From positions 310,001 to 374,000 of the forward strand of contig NZ_FZMZ01000006.1 of assembly GCF_900187325.1 (NCBI RefSeq): a stretch of DNA of 64,000 bases, written 5' to 3'. The stretch is from Virgibacillus ndiopensis. Lineage in GTDB: Bacteria; Bacillota; Bacilli; Bacillales; Amphibacillaceae. A program made the translations under genes and the position numbers. Below are positions 50,887-59,903 of this stretch, in pieces; the first letter of the stretch is position 1, and each line of letters starts with the position of its first letter. The notes beneath the pieces are model-generated. The model was not told the DNA's origin. It searched no databases and saw only the letters and a list, made by a program, of their open reading frames with translations.

Positions 50887-53097
50887 TTATTTCTTTTCCG
50901 CCCCAAAATCAATACCCAATGCTACAATTGATTGATTAATCCGCCATACGTAATAAAGGTGATGGATAAGATCATGGTGTGATTGGTTTCTACTGGGTGC
51001 TAGACGTTCTATTTGTTCACGTTCTTCTTTAAGGTTGTAGATAGTACCAAAGGTTTCAGTACCTTTGATGAGTTTTCCAAGGGTGTCAATATTGTGGTCT
51101 AGTTTTTCTTCCATCTTTTTAAAGACTTCTTCTATTTCTTTCGGGTATTCAAACTTCTTTTTATATGATGAGGCGACCAGATGTCTAGCATAATAATTTA
51201 TTGCTGTGAAAATCGTGATCCACCGATTAATACCGGTTTGGCTTAATGCTTCGGAACGCTGCAAGAGTGGATCAGCTTCATCTTTTATGGATTGCAGGTT
51301 TTTGTCCATCTCAAAGGCACTATCTCTAAGTTCGTTTACATTTATATTCTCTCTGAAGCTTTTTACATAAAGCGTTACATATGGTTTAAGCTCGGTTAAA
51401 TAGTCCTCAAAAGCATCGGCAACTTTATCCCTCGTTCGTTTGGGGAAAATAACGGATGAAACGCCTAATGCAATAGCTGCACCTGCTATCGTATCGATTA
51501 CACGAGCACCTATTAACATAAAGGTAATTCCGCCAAGTAAAATGTCGTACATAAATGCAATTAGCATTGTAATAAACATACTCATTAACGTATAAGAAAC
51601 TGTAACTAAGTAAAATGCTGCAAATATTACTGTAAATAACAGTGTTAATTCAATTACTGAATGCCCGGATAACAGCTTTGCAAGTATAAAGCCTAGAACC
51701 GCCCCAATAATTGTTCCAAAGGAACGCTCGAATCCTTTTTTATAGGTTCGTCCTATTGATTCCGTACCGAGCAGGACAATGAACGCTGTAAGGAGAACCC
51801 AGTATGGTTGAGTTGGTGAAATAGTTTGACCTACGATAATAGATAGAATACCAGCGACTAATGCTTGATAGGCTTTTTTTGTGGTTGGTTTCAGTTCATT
51901 GGAAGAATCTTCATCTTTCGATTCGTCCTCTTCTTTTTCTTCTATCTCGTCATTCACCTTTTTCCCATTATTTAGGGATTGCTGAATGTTTATTGCCCCT
52001 TCAATCACATGATTACCAATAGATTCAATTCGTCTTATTAGAAATACCCATCCACTAGGCTGTTCTTCACGTTTTAGAAGATCGATTAAAACGAACCGAA
52101 GCGCCTGGATTGCTTTTTCTGCCTCCATTAAATTTTGATTGTCGTAGCTTGGAGCAAGCACTTCTGCATCACGAAGAGAGGTAATCACCCATACAAGCAA
52201 TCGCCTTAATTTTTCAATTTCAAGTGCATTAGCCTTCTTTAAACTGTAAATCGAATCAGTTAACGTTTCCAGGAACATTCCAGTATCAAAAACATACAGT
52301 TGCAACTGAGACGATTTAAGTCCGGGCCATATTTCCTTTATTTCCTGTTCCTTTAGGTCGCCTGATACGGTTCTTGCATATTCTCTAAGTTTTAGGATAT
52401 TTTTTTCAAGTGATTTTATTCGTTTTGGATCAAGTTTGGTATCTTGGATCGCTCCAATTAATATATTAAAGGTTAAATTGCTTTGAATATGAAAGGAGCG
52501 CATACTTTTTTTCAATACCTGTGCAGAATCTTGAAAAAGTATGAAATTGTAAAAAAATGCATAAATAACTCCGATCGAAATGCCCATATAAAACCATGGT
52601 AATTGATTGATAGGTAATTTTAGAACAGAAGAAAAGTAAACCGTTATAAACCCAATCATGCAAATGGAAAAATACCGGACACCAAATCGTGAAAAATAAA
52701 AGCTACTAAAGATAATAAGTATCATGAGGACATCAATATAATAGGCGTTTCCAGATAAAATTGCCCCAAATGTGACTCCAGCTGCGGCTGAAATTGCCAT
52801 TAATAATGTTGTAACCTGCTTTTTCTTCTTTGTATCATCCAGTACAATCATGATGCCCATCATTCCAATCATACCGGAAACAATAGAAGCTGTAAGAAGA
52901 GAATTTCCCGTTATATTTAGAATAAATAGAGTCGTAAATACGGATGATATTAAACTGATTGTTGCCTTTCCTGCCTTTTGGAATCGTACTCTTCCAGGAT
53001 CTGAAGCAAGCAATCGACCAAACCAGTGGTGTTTTGTATATAAATTTCTCATTAATTCATCAACCTTCTCAAAAGCCTTTCTCCTAACCTCATGCAT
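50887..53097 (-). CDS. FUSC-family (YccS/ArAE-like) inner-membrane exporter
   Basis: 736 residues. The N-terminal membrane half has about six helices (residues 27-185: TLFILNITGNSLLTASIVSGMIGM and following). A helical cytoplasmic region contains an acidic low-complexity stretch EIEEKEEDESKDEDSS (about 380-395). A second FUSC_2 membrane domain follows (about 410-560: QALVAGILSIIVGQTISPTQPYWVLLTAFIVL, RSFGTIIGAVLGFILAK). The tail is helical. These proteins export aromatic acids or similar compounds; the substrate is unknown. Monocistronic. Confidence 0.85.
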   Translation of the reverse strand: MHEVRRKAFEKVDELMRNLYTKHHWFGRLLASDPGRVRFQKAGKATISLISSVFTTLFILNITGNSLLTASIVSGMIGMMGIMIVLDDTKKKKQVTTLLMAISAAAGVTFGAILSGNAYYIDVLMILIIFSSFYFSRFGVRYFSICMIGFITVYFSSVLKLPINQLPWFYMGISIGVIYAFFYNFILFQDSAQVLKKSMRSFHIQSNLTFNILIGAIQDTKLDPKRIKSLEKNILKLREYARTVSGDLKEQEIKEIWPGLKSSQLQLYVFDTGMFLETLTDSIYSLKKANALEIEKLRRLLVWVITSLRDAEVLAPSYDNQNLMEAEKAIQALRFVLIDLLKREEQPSGWVFLIRRIESIGNHVIEGAINIQQSLNNGKKVNDEIEEKEEDESKDEDSSNELKPTTKKAYQALVAGILSIIVGQTISPTQPYWVLLTAFIVLLGTESIGRTYKKGFERSFGTIIGAVLGFILAKLLSGHSVIELTLLFTVIFAAFYLVTVSYTLMSMFITMLIAFMYDILLGGITFMLIGARVIDTIAGAAIALGVSSVIFPKRTRDKVADAFEDYLTELKPYVTLYVKSFRENINVNELRDSAFEMDKNLQSIKDEADPLLQRSEALSQTGINRWITIFTAINYYARHLVASSYKKKFEYPKEIEEVFKKMEEKLDHNIDTLGKLIKGTETFGTIYNLKEEREQIERLAPSRNQSHHDLIHHLYYVWRINQSIVALGIDFGAEKK

Positions 53098-53173
53098 TAG
53101 TATTAGTTACTTGTTTTTCATACTACCATTTGTTTAACGCAACTACCAAGTTAACAATCCCAGGTCTCTTAAA

Positions 53174-53198
53174 AGGGATTCGTAAGTGAATGTCGAAT
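53174..53198 (+). promoter_or_regulatory. Possible SigH promoter of spo0M
   Basis: AGGGATT (53174-53180) and GAAT (53195-53198) are separated by 14 bases, resembling the SigH pattern AGGAwwT-N12-14-GAAT. B. subtilis spo0M is known to be SigH-dependent. One mismatch in the -35. Confidence 0.4.
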
Positions 53199-53297
53199 AA
53201 ATATATACGGGTGCTTTGCAGATAGTATACGAAACAATCATAAATGACTTCCAAACAAAATAAACTATTATGTTGAGAAAAATAGGGAGGAATTAAT

Positions 53298-54056
53298 ATG
53301 CTTAAAAAATGGTTAGCAAGTGTAGGAATTGGTAGTGCAAAAGTTGATACACAACTTGAGAATGATCGTCTTGTTCCAGGTGAACAGGTTCTAGGGAAAG
53401 TTATCATTCAGGGAGGAAACACAGAACAGCAGGTTGATCGAATCAACCTATTCGTAATGACAGAAGCGGTCCGTGATAAGGATGACCGGAAAGTATATGA
53501 GAAGGTAAAGCTTAATGAGTTTTCGGTAGGTGAATCTTTTACAATTCGTGAGGGGGAAACAAAGGAACTGGACTTTCAATTTATATTACCAGTACATACC
53601 CCGCCTACTATAGGGAAAACGGAGGTATGGATTCAAACCGGGATGGATGTTCCAAATGCTATTGATCCGAATGACAGAGACTATGTTCAAGTGGATCCGC
53701 ATCAAAACATGCATACAGTAATAGAAGCGTTAACGAATGTAATGGGATTTCGTTTACGTAAGGTTGAAATGGAATATTCTAGACGTTATAACTATGTACA
53801 GGAATTTGAATTTTTACCGGGGAGTGAATTTCGAAGAGACTTGGATGAGCTTGAGGCCATGTTTTTTATGCAAGAAGGCCGTGTAGAGGTATTGCTGCAA
53901 ATTGACCGCCGTGCTAAGGGTCTTGGAGGATTATTTGCTGAGGCTTTAGAAACGGATGAAAGCTACGTAAAAGTTGTATTTACCAGCGGAGAAATTAATG
54001 AGGGATCCCACGCAGTTGCAGAAAAGTTACGAAGGACGATAGCTCAGTATTGTTAA
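53298..54056 (+). CDS. spo0M: Sporulation-control protein Spo0M
   Basis: 252 residues, matching the family length. N-terminal KKWLASVGIGSAKVDTQLENDRLVPGEQVLGKVIIQGG and central DFQFILPVHTPPTIGKTEVWIQTGMDVPNAIDPNDRDYVQV form the arrestin-like double beta-sandwich of Spo0M. The C-terminal half has EFLPGSEFRRDLDELEAMFF and DRRAKGLGGLFAEALETDESYVKV. It affects the phosphorelay and cell division in Bacillus. ATG 53298 lies behind AGGGAGGA. Monocistronic, ended by the hairpin at 54064-54090. Its presence suggests a spore former. Confidence 0.95.
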   Translation: MLKKWLASVGIGSAKVDTQLENDRLVPGEQVLGKVIIQGGNTEQQVDRINLFVMTEAVRDKDDRKVYEKVKLNEFSVGESFTIREGETKELDFQFILPVHTPPTIGKTEVWIQTGMDVPNAIDPNDRDYVQVDPHQNMHTVIEALTNVMGFRLRKVEMEYSRRYNYVQEFEFLPGSEFRRDLDELEAMFFMQEGRVEVLLQIDRRAKGLGGLFAEALETDESYVKVVFTSGEINEGSHAVAEKLRRTIAQYC

Positions 54057-54063
54057 TAAGATG

Positions 54064-54090
54064 CCCGCGGGTCTAAGCTTGCGGGTTTTT
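54064..54090 (+). terminator. Terminator of spo0M
   Basis: CCCGC (54064-54068) pairs with GCGGG (54081-54085), followed by TTTTT (54086-54090). Confidence 0.85.
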
Positions 54091-54144
54091 AATAGATTTG
54101 TAAACGGTTTCAATAGTAGGAATGAAAACAAAAGGAGAATGTAC

Positions 54145-55335
54145 ATGTCTAATTTCGGTAATAACATTCAATTTAGCATTTATCAAACCATGCAAAATCC
54201 TGATCCAAATAGGCTTCCGATTGTTTTCGAAGAGTGGGAAAAGAAAGCACGTGAAATATTAGAGGATGGACCGTATTATTATGTTGCAGGTGGAGCCGGT
54301 GGGGAAATGACGATGGAAGCAAATCTTCAAGCTTTTGACAGGTGGAAGATTGTTCCGAGGATGCTTCGGAATGTGGAAGATCGTGATACGACTTTCGAGT
54401 TATTTGGCAATACATATAATTTTCCACTATTGCATGCGCCAATAGGAGTTCAATCGATTATTCATGAAGACGGTGACCTAGGTTCCGCTAGAGCCTGCGT
54501 GGAAATGGGTGTTCCATTCATCACTAGCTCCGCATCAACTATACCATTGGAAAAAATCGCTGAAATAATGGGTGATGCACCTCGTTGGTTCCAACTCTAC
54601 TGGAGCAAGGATCCTGAAGTAACAGCTAGTTTTTTACGTAGGGCTGAAGCTTCAGGGTATTCCGCAATTGTTGTTACTTTAGATACGCCAATGATGGCAT
54701 GGCGGGAATATGACTTGAAAAATGTGTACCTTCCTTTCTTAATAGGTGAGGGTGTTGGAAATTATTTAACGGACCCTGCTTTTTGCTCAAGGCTTGAGAA
54801 GTCACCCAAGGAAGATCCGACTGCTGCTATTATGCACTGGACTAAAGTTTTTGGAAATGCCAGCTTAACTTGGTCTGACATTGCCTTTTTAAAAGAACAT
54901 ACGAATCTACCAATCCTATTAAAGGGTATCCTACATCCAGATGATGCAAAACTAGCACTGGGGTATGGGGTTGACGGAATTATCGTTTCCAATCATGGTG
55001 GCCGACAAGTGGATGGTGCAATTGGAGCACTTGAAGCTCTACCGCAAGTGTGTGAAATTGTGCAGGATAAAATTCCCGTGCTTATGGATAGTGGGATTAG
55101 ACGTGGTTCTGATGTGGTTAAGGCAATGGCGCTCGGTGCTAAAGCTGTCCTTGTGGGAAGACCCTGCATGTACGGATTAGCTGTCGCTGGACAACGAGGT
55201 GTTAAAGAAGTTCTACAAAATCTGATTGCCGATATGGACATCACAATGGCTTTAGCTGGAGAGCGGTCTATTGGTGGTATAACTAAATCTCTACTTGTAG
55301 ATTCTAAAGGAGAAATAGATACTGATAGACTATAA
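54145..55335 (+). CDS. FMN-dependent 2-hydroxy-acid oxidase (lactate 2-monooxygenase-like)
   Basis: 396 residues from ATG 54145 (AAAGGAG nine bases upstream). YYVAGGAGGEMTMEANLQAFDRWKIVPRMLRNVEDRDT and HAPIGVQSIIHEDGDLGSARAC match the lactate monooxygenase branch. VVTLDTPMMAWREYDLKN, ILLKGILHPDDAKLALGYGVDGIIVSNHGGRQVDGA (catalytic His and Arg) and DSGIRRGSDVVKAMALGAKAVLVGRPCMYGLA complete the TIM barrel. It would oxidise lactate or another 2-hydroxy acid with O2. The FAD dehydrogenase gene follows after 24 bases, probably one transcript. Confidence 0.9.
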   Translation: MSNFGNNIQFSIYQTMQNPDPNRLPIVFEEWEKKAREILEDGPYYYVAGGAGGEMTMEANLQAFDRWKIVPRMLRNVEDRDTTFELFGNTYNFPLLHAPIGVQSIIHEDGDLGSARACVEMGVPFITSSASTIPLEKIAEIMGDAPRWFQLYWSKDPEVTASFLRRAEASGYSAIVVTLDTPMMAWREYDLKNVYLPFLIGEGVGNYLTDPAFCSRLEKSPKEDPTAAIMHWTKVFGNASLTWSDIAFLKEHTNLPILLKGILHPDDAKLALGYGVDGIIVSNHGGRQVDGAIGALEALPQVCEIVQDKIPVLMDSGIRRGSDVVKAMALGAKAVLVGRPCMYGLAVAGQRGVKEVLQNLIADMDITMALAGERSIGGITKSLLVDSKGEIDTDRL

Positions 55336-55359
55336 GTACAAGGTTCTGAGGGGGTTAAT

Positions 55360-57015
55360 ATGGAATACGATGTAATAGTTGTTGGGGCTGGACTGGCTGG
55401 ACTTGTAGCGACTGCAGAGATTGCTGATGCCGGTAAAAAAGTGTTGTTGTTAGATCAAGAACCTGAGGCTTCACTAGGAGGTCAAGCATGGTGGTCATTT
55501 GGTGGTTTGTTTTTAGTAAATTCACCAGAACAACGCAGAATGGGGATAAAGGATTCAAAAGAATTGGCGTGGCAGGACTGGCTCGGAACTGCTGGTTTTG
55601 ATAGGGAAGACGATGAAGATTATTGGGCTCGAAAATGGGCTGAGGCTTATGTGGATTTTTCTGCTGGAGAGAAGCGTGAGTGGTTGCACGAAATGGGTAT
55701 ACGGTTTTTCCCTGTTGTAGGATGGGCAGAGCGCGGAGGTTATCTTGCTGAAGGACACGGTAATTCTGTACCTAGATTTCATATTGTATGGGGGACAGGT
55801 CCTGGAATTGTTGCACCATTTGAAAGCCGTGTTAGGGAGCATATACAAAACGGATTAGTAGAGTATCTACCACGGCACCGTGTTGATAAACTGATTACCA
55901 GTAATGGTTCTATAGTTGGTGTGGTCGGATCGGTGCTTGTTCCGAGTTTTGCTGCTCGTGGTGAGGAAAGTTCAAGAGAGGTTGTTGGAGAGTTTGAATT
56001 TCATGCACAAGCGGTGAACATAACGAGCGGTGGTATCGGTGCTAATTTTGACTTGATTCGTAAAAACTGGCCTAGTCGACTTGGAGACCCTCCGAAACGA
56101 ATGATTTCCGGTGTTCCTGCACATGTTGATGGAAGGATGCTTGCTATTACGGAAGTTGCTGGCGGCCGAGTCGTTAACCGGGATCGCATGTGGCATTATA
56201 CAGAAGGAATTAAAAATTGGAATCCAGTTTGGAACAAGCATGGAATCCGAATTTTACCGGGTCCATCATCTGTCTGGTTAGATGCAAAGGGTAATCGGTT
56301 TCCAACCCCTAACTTCCCTGGCTTTGACACATTGGGAACTCTTGAAGCAATCCAGAAGACAGGATACGATTATTCCTGGTTTATTTTGACGCAAAAAATT
56401 ATTGAGCGAGAATTTGCACTTTCTGGTTCGGAACAGAATCCTGATTTAACTGGAAAGAGTATTAAAAAACTTTTGAGCAGGATCTTGCCTGGGGCACCAT
56501 CTCCTGTAAAAGCATTTATGGATAAAGGAGAAGATTTCATTGTAGCTGACAATATAGACAATCTTGTCATTGGAATGAATAAATTATCAGGAGAAAAACT
56601 ACTGAATATCGACCATGTAGAACGTCAAATACAAGCGCGCGATCGTGAAATTGATAATGCTTTTACTAAAGACTTGCAAATAACAGCACTTCGAGGGGCA
56701 CGTAACTACGTAGGTGACAAATTAATTCGCGTTGCAGCTCCGCACAAAATATTAGACTCGAAAAATGGACCACTTATTGCGGTGCGTTTAAACATTCTTA
56801 GTCGCAAAACCCTTGGTGGCTTGCAAACAGATTTATCTGGAAGGGTACTTAATGATAATGGTGAAGCAATTTCTGGCCTTTATGCGGCTGGAGAAGTTTC
56901 TGGTTTTGGTGGCGGGGGAGTACATGGGTATCGATCGCTAGAAGGTACATTTGTTGGAGGATGTCTTTTTTCAGGTCGCGTTTCAGGTCGTGCCATTGCC
57001 GCTGATCTGGGATAA
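55360..57015 (+). CDS. FAD-binding dehydrogenase (fumarate reductase/KstD-like flavoprotein)
   Basis: 551 residues. The N-terminal dinucleotide-binding motif VIVVGAGLAGLVATAEIADAGKKVLLLDQE (4-33) is followed by GGQAWWSFGGLFLVNSPEQRRMGIKDS, WLHEMGIRFFPVVGWAERGG, a mid segment with ITSGGIGANFDLIRKNWP and C-terminal GLYAAGEVSGFGGGGVHGYRSLEGTFVGGCLFSGRVSGRA, which closes the FAD site. The family includes ketosteroid dehydrogenases and many uncharacterised dehydrogenases. Linked to the 2-hydroxy-acid oxidase; a joint oxidative pathway is inference. GAGGGGG precedes ATG 55360. Confidence 0.85.
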   Translation: MEYDVIVVGAGLAGLVATAEIADAGKKVLLLDQEPEASLGGQAWWSFGGLFLVNSPEQRRMGIKDSKELAWQDWLGTAGFDREDDEDYWARKWAEAYVDFSAGEKREWLHEMGIRFFPVVGWAERGGYLAEGHGNSVPRFHIVWGTGPGIVAPFESRVREHIQNGLVEYLPRHRVDKLITSNGSIVGVVGSVLVPSFAARGEESSREVVGEFEFHAQAVNITSGGIGANFDLIRKNWPSRLGDPPKRMISGVPAHVDGRMLAITEVAGGRVVNRDRMWHYTEGIKNWNPVWNKHGIRILPGPSSVWLDAKGNRFPTPNFPGFDTLGTLEAIQKTGYDYSWFILTQKIIEREFALSGSEQNPDLTGKSIKKLLSRILPGAPSPVKAFMDKGEDFIVADNIDNLVIGMNKLSGEKLLNIDHVERQIQARDREIDNAFTKDLQITALRGARNYVGDKLIRVAAPHKILDSKNGPLIAVRLNILSRKTLGGLQTDLSGRVLNDNGEAISGLYAAGEVSGFGGGGVHGYRSLEGTFVGGCLFSGRVSGRAIAADLG

Positions 57016-57160
57016 TTCGGGGCATTGTTGCTTCAGCGTCTTGTCATCCGAATGACTGAGTATTAAATATTCTTGGTGAAGGCTGAGATAAACAAGAAAG
57101 ACCGAATAGTCATGTCTAAACACTGAAAAAGGACCGGACAAAAATGATATGGTTGAAGAA

Positions 57161-57193
57161 TCCGCAAGCTGTGTGCGCAACTTACGGATTTTT
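57161..57193 (+). terminator. Terminator of the FAD dehydrogenase gene
   Basis: TCCGCAAG (57161-57168) pairs with CTTACGGA (57181-57188), one mismatch, then TTTTTATT. Confidence 0.65.
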
Positions 57194-57201
57194 ATTAAAG
57201 C

Positions 57202-57351
57202 TTATTTATCTTGCTTTGTATGAATATCTAAATTAACATTATCATCTTCAACAACATGTTTGAGCATTGATAATTTGTTTTCCCAGAATCGTTCGAAATA
57301 AGAAAGCCAGTGTTTCAAGTCTTTTAATGATTCTGGTTGCAGGCTATAATT
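57202..57351 (-). pseudogene. Remnant of an ArsR-type regulator or similar wHTH protein (C-terminus)
   Basis: The minus strand is open for 50 codons: NYSLQPESLKDLKHWLSYFE, then RFWENKLSMLKHVVEDDNVN and a stop. The WLSYFERFWENKLSMLK pattern is typical of the last helix of ArsR-family regulators of the SMTB type. The DNA-binding domain is absent, with a stop directly upstream. Family assignment moderately uncertain. Confidence 0.5.
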
Positions 57352-57415
57352 TCATATGGTGAAATAATTTGGAAGAGGAGATCGTTCATCATACGAAATA
57401 TGGAAGAGGTGTAAC

Positions 57416-57736
57416 ATGAAACCATTTACTGCAAATGTGATCGATATAATAAAGCAAATACCAAAGGGAACAGTTATGACATATGGGCAGGTTGCGAGGA
57501 TGGCAGGAAGTCCACGTGGGGCAAGACAGGTCGTTCGGATTCTTCATACGATGAGTAAGAAACACCAATTGCCATGGCATAGAGTTGTAAATAGAAATGG
57601 GCAAATTGTATTGAAAGATAATGAAGGCGCAATGAATCAGAAGTGGCTGCTTGAGGATGAGGGGATCGTGGTTAGTGAAGCGGGACAGGTTAATTTAGCA
57701 TTGTATAAATTTGATGTACATTCGCCTAATAATTAA
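57416..57736 (+). CDS. Alkyltransferase-like protein (ATL; Ada/MGMT fold without catalytic Cys)
   Basis: 106 residues. The wHTH domain of O6-methylguanine-DNA methyltransferases is clear: IIKQIPKGTVMTYGQVARMAGSPRGARQVVRILHTM (about 10-46), then QLPWHRVVNRNGQIVL. The catalytic Cys of PCHRV is Trp54 here (PWHRV), the signature of ATL proteins that bind O6-alkylguanine and recruit nucleotide excision repair but cannot dealkylate. The usual recognition Arg (in RGARQV) and Tyr (TYGQV) are present. ATG 57416 behind GAAGAGG. Confidence 0.92.
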   Translation: MKPFTANVIDIIKQIPKGTVMTYGQVARMAGSPRGARQVVRILHTMSKKHQLPWHRVVNRNGQIVLKDNEGAMNQKWLLEDEGIVVSEAGQVNLALYKFDVHSPNN

Positions 57737-57821
57737 ATCAAAAAGTAAACTAATTCTTGGGCAGTGAGAACAGCAGACCAAAAATTGGAATCTGGGTCAG
57801 GAATGTGGGGGCTGAAGGGGA

Positions 57822-57922
57822 ATATCAATCCCAGGGCGGAAGCATCATCCCCCAGCGAGGGCATCATCCCGAGGGCAAGAACTTCAACCCCAGACCAAAA
57901 ACATTATCCCCAGAGCCAAAAA
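57822..57922. repeat. GC-rich degenerate tandem repeat (19-21 bp units)
   Basis: Five consecutive units with consensus CATCATCCCCAGRGCMARAA start at 57822, 57843, 57862, 57882 and 57902; further decayed units may continue to 57781. The stretch is far richer in G+C than its surroundings and lies between convergent 3' ends, touching the last codons of the YutJ-like gene. Confidence 0.7.
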
Positions 57923-57924
57923 CC

Positions 57925-58992
57925 CTAATGCCGTCTACTCAACCATAAAACCCCAGATTTCGCTAATCGAGGTAGCAGGCCAGTCATTGGTTTTTGCATC
58001 ATGTTCCCAAATCCATCCGATTTACCTAACGAACCGAGTGTCCCTTTGAGTTTGATTTCTTTAGGTTTCTTTGGTTCCTTGTTTTGTAGAACTGCTAATA
58101 AAATTTCAGCAATTTGTTCTCCTTGTTGCCCTGCCAATTGGGCACTAGGAGAATAGCTGGAAGATGCGCAATCGCCTACCACATATACATTAGTTTGTGT
58201 TGGAACTTGGTAAAATTCATTCAATATTATTTTATCTTGTGCATCTTTTTCAAATGGTAGTGCTCTTGCTAGGTAGTGCGGCTGAACGCCTGCTGTCCAA
58301 ATGGTTACATCATTCACATAACATACTCCGTTATTACATACGCCGTCTTTCTCGACATACTCTACGTTCGCATGATGCAGGACATCTACGTCATTTGCTA
58401 CAAACCATTCTTCAACATATTCTTGAATTTTTGAATCGAAAGCTTTTAATACCGATGCTCCTCGGTCCAGTAGTCGTATATTTAAGTCTGACCTACTTTC
58501 CCTTATTTCTGAAGCCACTTCAATACCGCTCAATCCAGCTCCAACAATTGTTACTTTTCCATAGGCTTTCAAATTACCAACAGCTAATCCAGCATGTCTA
58601 GCTTTGGCAAATGTCTGCACGCTTTCAGTAAATTCCGCTGCTCCTTCAATTCCATGATAATTGTCCTCACATCCAAGTGCGACAACCAAATAATCATAAG
58701 GAAGAGCTTTCGTAGTGTTTGCTTTTTTGAAAAGGATTTGTTGGTTTTCTGTATCTATCTCTTCAACCTCAGCAAAAAGATAATTAACCCGATCATCGTC
58801 TGGAAAATCAATCCGTACATCTTTATATGCAGAAGTACCAGCTGCCACTGCATAAAATTCCGTTTTTAGGGAGTGGTATGGATTCCTGTCAACGATTGTA
58901 ATATGAGCGTCTTCAGGCAGTTGATAGCTTAGCAAAGTTGAAACGATATTAATACCACCATAACCGCCACCTAAAATAACCAATCTCTTCAT
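57925..58992 (-). CDS. yutJ: NADH dehydrogenase-like FAD/NAD oxidoreductase (YutJ-type)
   Basis: 355 residues, the length of B. subtilis YutJ. FAD motif LVILGGGYGGINIV (residues 4-17), RNPYHSLKTEFYAVAAG, second dinucleotide motif VTIVGAGLSGIEVASEIRESR (about 148-168) and VYVVGDCASSSYSPSAQLAGQQGEQIAEILL (about 270-300) are those of type II NADH dehydrogenases and relatives. It transfers electrons from NAD(P)H to quinone or another acceptor, without a membrane helix. The C-terminus WLSRRH adjoins the tandem repeat. Confidence 0.9.
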   Translation of the reverse strand: MKRLVILGGGYGGINIVSTLLSYQLPEDAHITIVDRNPYHSLKTEFYAVAAGTSAYKDVRIDFPDDDRVNYLFAEVEEIDTENQQILFKKANTTKALPYDYLVVALGCEDNYHGIEGAAEFTESVQTFAKARHAGLAVGNLKAYGKVTIVGAGLSGIEVASEIRESRSDLNIRLLDRGASVLKAFDSKIQEYVEEWFVANDVDVLHHANVEYVEKDGVCNNGVCYVNDVTIWTAGVQPHYLARALPFEKDAQDKIILNEFYQVPTQTNVYVVGDCASSSYSPSAQLAGQQGEQIAEILLAVLQNKEPKKPKEIKLKGTLGSLGKSDGFGNMMQKPMTGLLPRLAKSGVLWLSRRH

Positions 58993-59154
58993 AAAGTAAC
59001 CTCCATTGTTGGAAAGATTCTATGTATTTTCTTCTACCATAAAGATTACCAAAAATAAAAGAGGAAAACTAGAGGAAACACAACGAATGAAAAGTTAATG
59101 AAGAACTTGACATAAACGTGGGCTGTCTCTAATGGTAAAATTCCTATTTAAGCA

Positions 59155-59715
59155 TTATATACCTTCTATAATATACGCACGTAAATCCTTATTCTTCTTA
59201 AATTTTTTCTTAACCTGCTTCCCCCAGCTCTTTACAGCATCAATAGTTGTTTTTTCTCGTGTAGCAATATATTTTATAGACTTATCTTTTATAATAAAAT
59301 AATACACCCACTTCCATTGATTCTCTGTAAGCTGGGATTTAATGAACGGTAAAAGATAGGGATCATTTAATAAATGATCAGATACATATGAAATTGGAGA
59401 ATAAGCCTCTCCAAGCCGTTTGTGGTTTCCATCATCAATTAGTGTTCTATTTTCCAGAATAATTTCCTTACTGTAATTGTACTCTCTTGTCTGTTTACGC
59501 AATAAATCAATCAGCCGATTACGGATAATATAATTAAAGTATGTTGACATGGGTCCTTTGTCTGGTTGGTAGCTTTCGTATGCGTTCCACATCGCGCATA
59601 GTCCTTCCTGAAAATACTCCCCCTGTGGGTCCTTAATATTTAATTTGTGTATTTGGTAATGAATTCTCCTCTTGTTTTGCTCAAAAATTTCATCGAAAGT
59701 TGCTTTATTAGTCAT
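59155..59715 (-). CDS. Sigma-70-family RNA polymerase sigma factor (regions 2 and 4)
   Basis: 186 residues. Region 2: HKLNIKDPQGEYFQEGLCAMWNAYESYQPDKGPMSTYFNYIIRNRLIDLLRKQTRE (about 25-80). Region 4: LTENQWKWVYYFIIKDKSIKYIATREKTTIDAVKSWGKQVKKKF (about 135-178), a helix-turn-helix. Size and layout are like ComX/SigH-type alternative factors of Bacilli, without an adjacent anti-sigma gene. A truncated paralogue lies at 25954-26196. It is divergent from the P450 gene 188 bases away; whether it controls that gene is unknown. Confidence 0.85.
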   Translation of the reverse strand: MTNKATFDEIFEQNKRRIHYQIHKLNIKDPQGEYFQEGLCAMWNAYESYQPDKGPMSTYFNYIIRNRLIDLLRKQTREYNYSKEIILENRTLIDDGNHKRLGEAYSPISYVSDHLLNDPYLLPFIKSQLTENQWKWVYYFIIKDKSIKYIATREKTTIDAVKSWGKQVKKKFKKNKDLRAYIIEGI

Positions 59716-59770
59716 AATTCTTCTCTTTCCTAAAAGCTAGCTTTTTTATTAGTACTATAGTCATTACTAT

Positions 59771-59783
59771 TATCGAAACGATA
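59771..59783. promoter_or_regulatory. Short palindrome between sigma factor and P450 genes
   Basis: TATCG-AAA-CGATA lies in the divergent intergenic region. It could be a protein-binding site; no factor can be named. Confidence 0.3.
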
Positions 59784-59903
59784 TGTAGGTTAGGTGTCAT
59801 GTATGAGTGAATTTCTTAAAATAAATTTATTTGTTTGGTAAGGACATTTAAGGGAAACATAAAAAAACGATGGAACTTTTATATAGGAGGCGCTGAAAAA
59901 AGC

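Noticed and set aside
57822-57922. CRISPR array
   Set aside because: The repeat units are adjacent with no unique spacers, they are degenerate, and no cas gene is present.
57757-57948. 63-codon frame rich in Pro, Gly and Lys after the ATL gene
   Set aside because: The frame arises from the degenerate tandem repeat; it has no ribosome site and no family resemblance.
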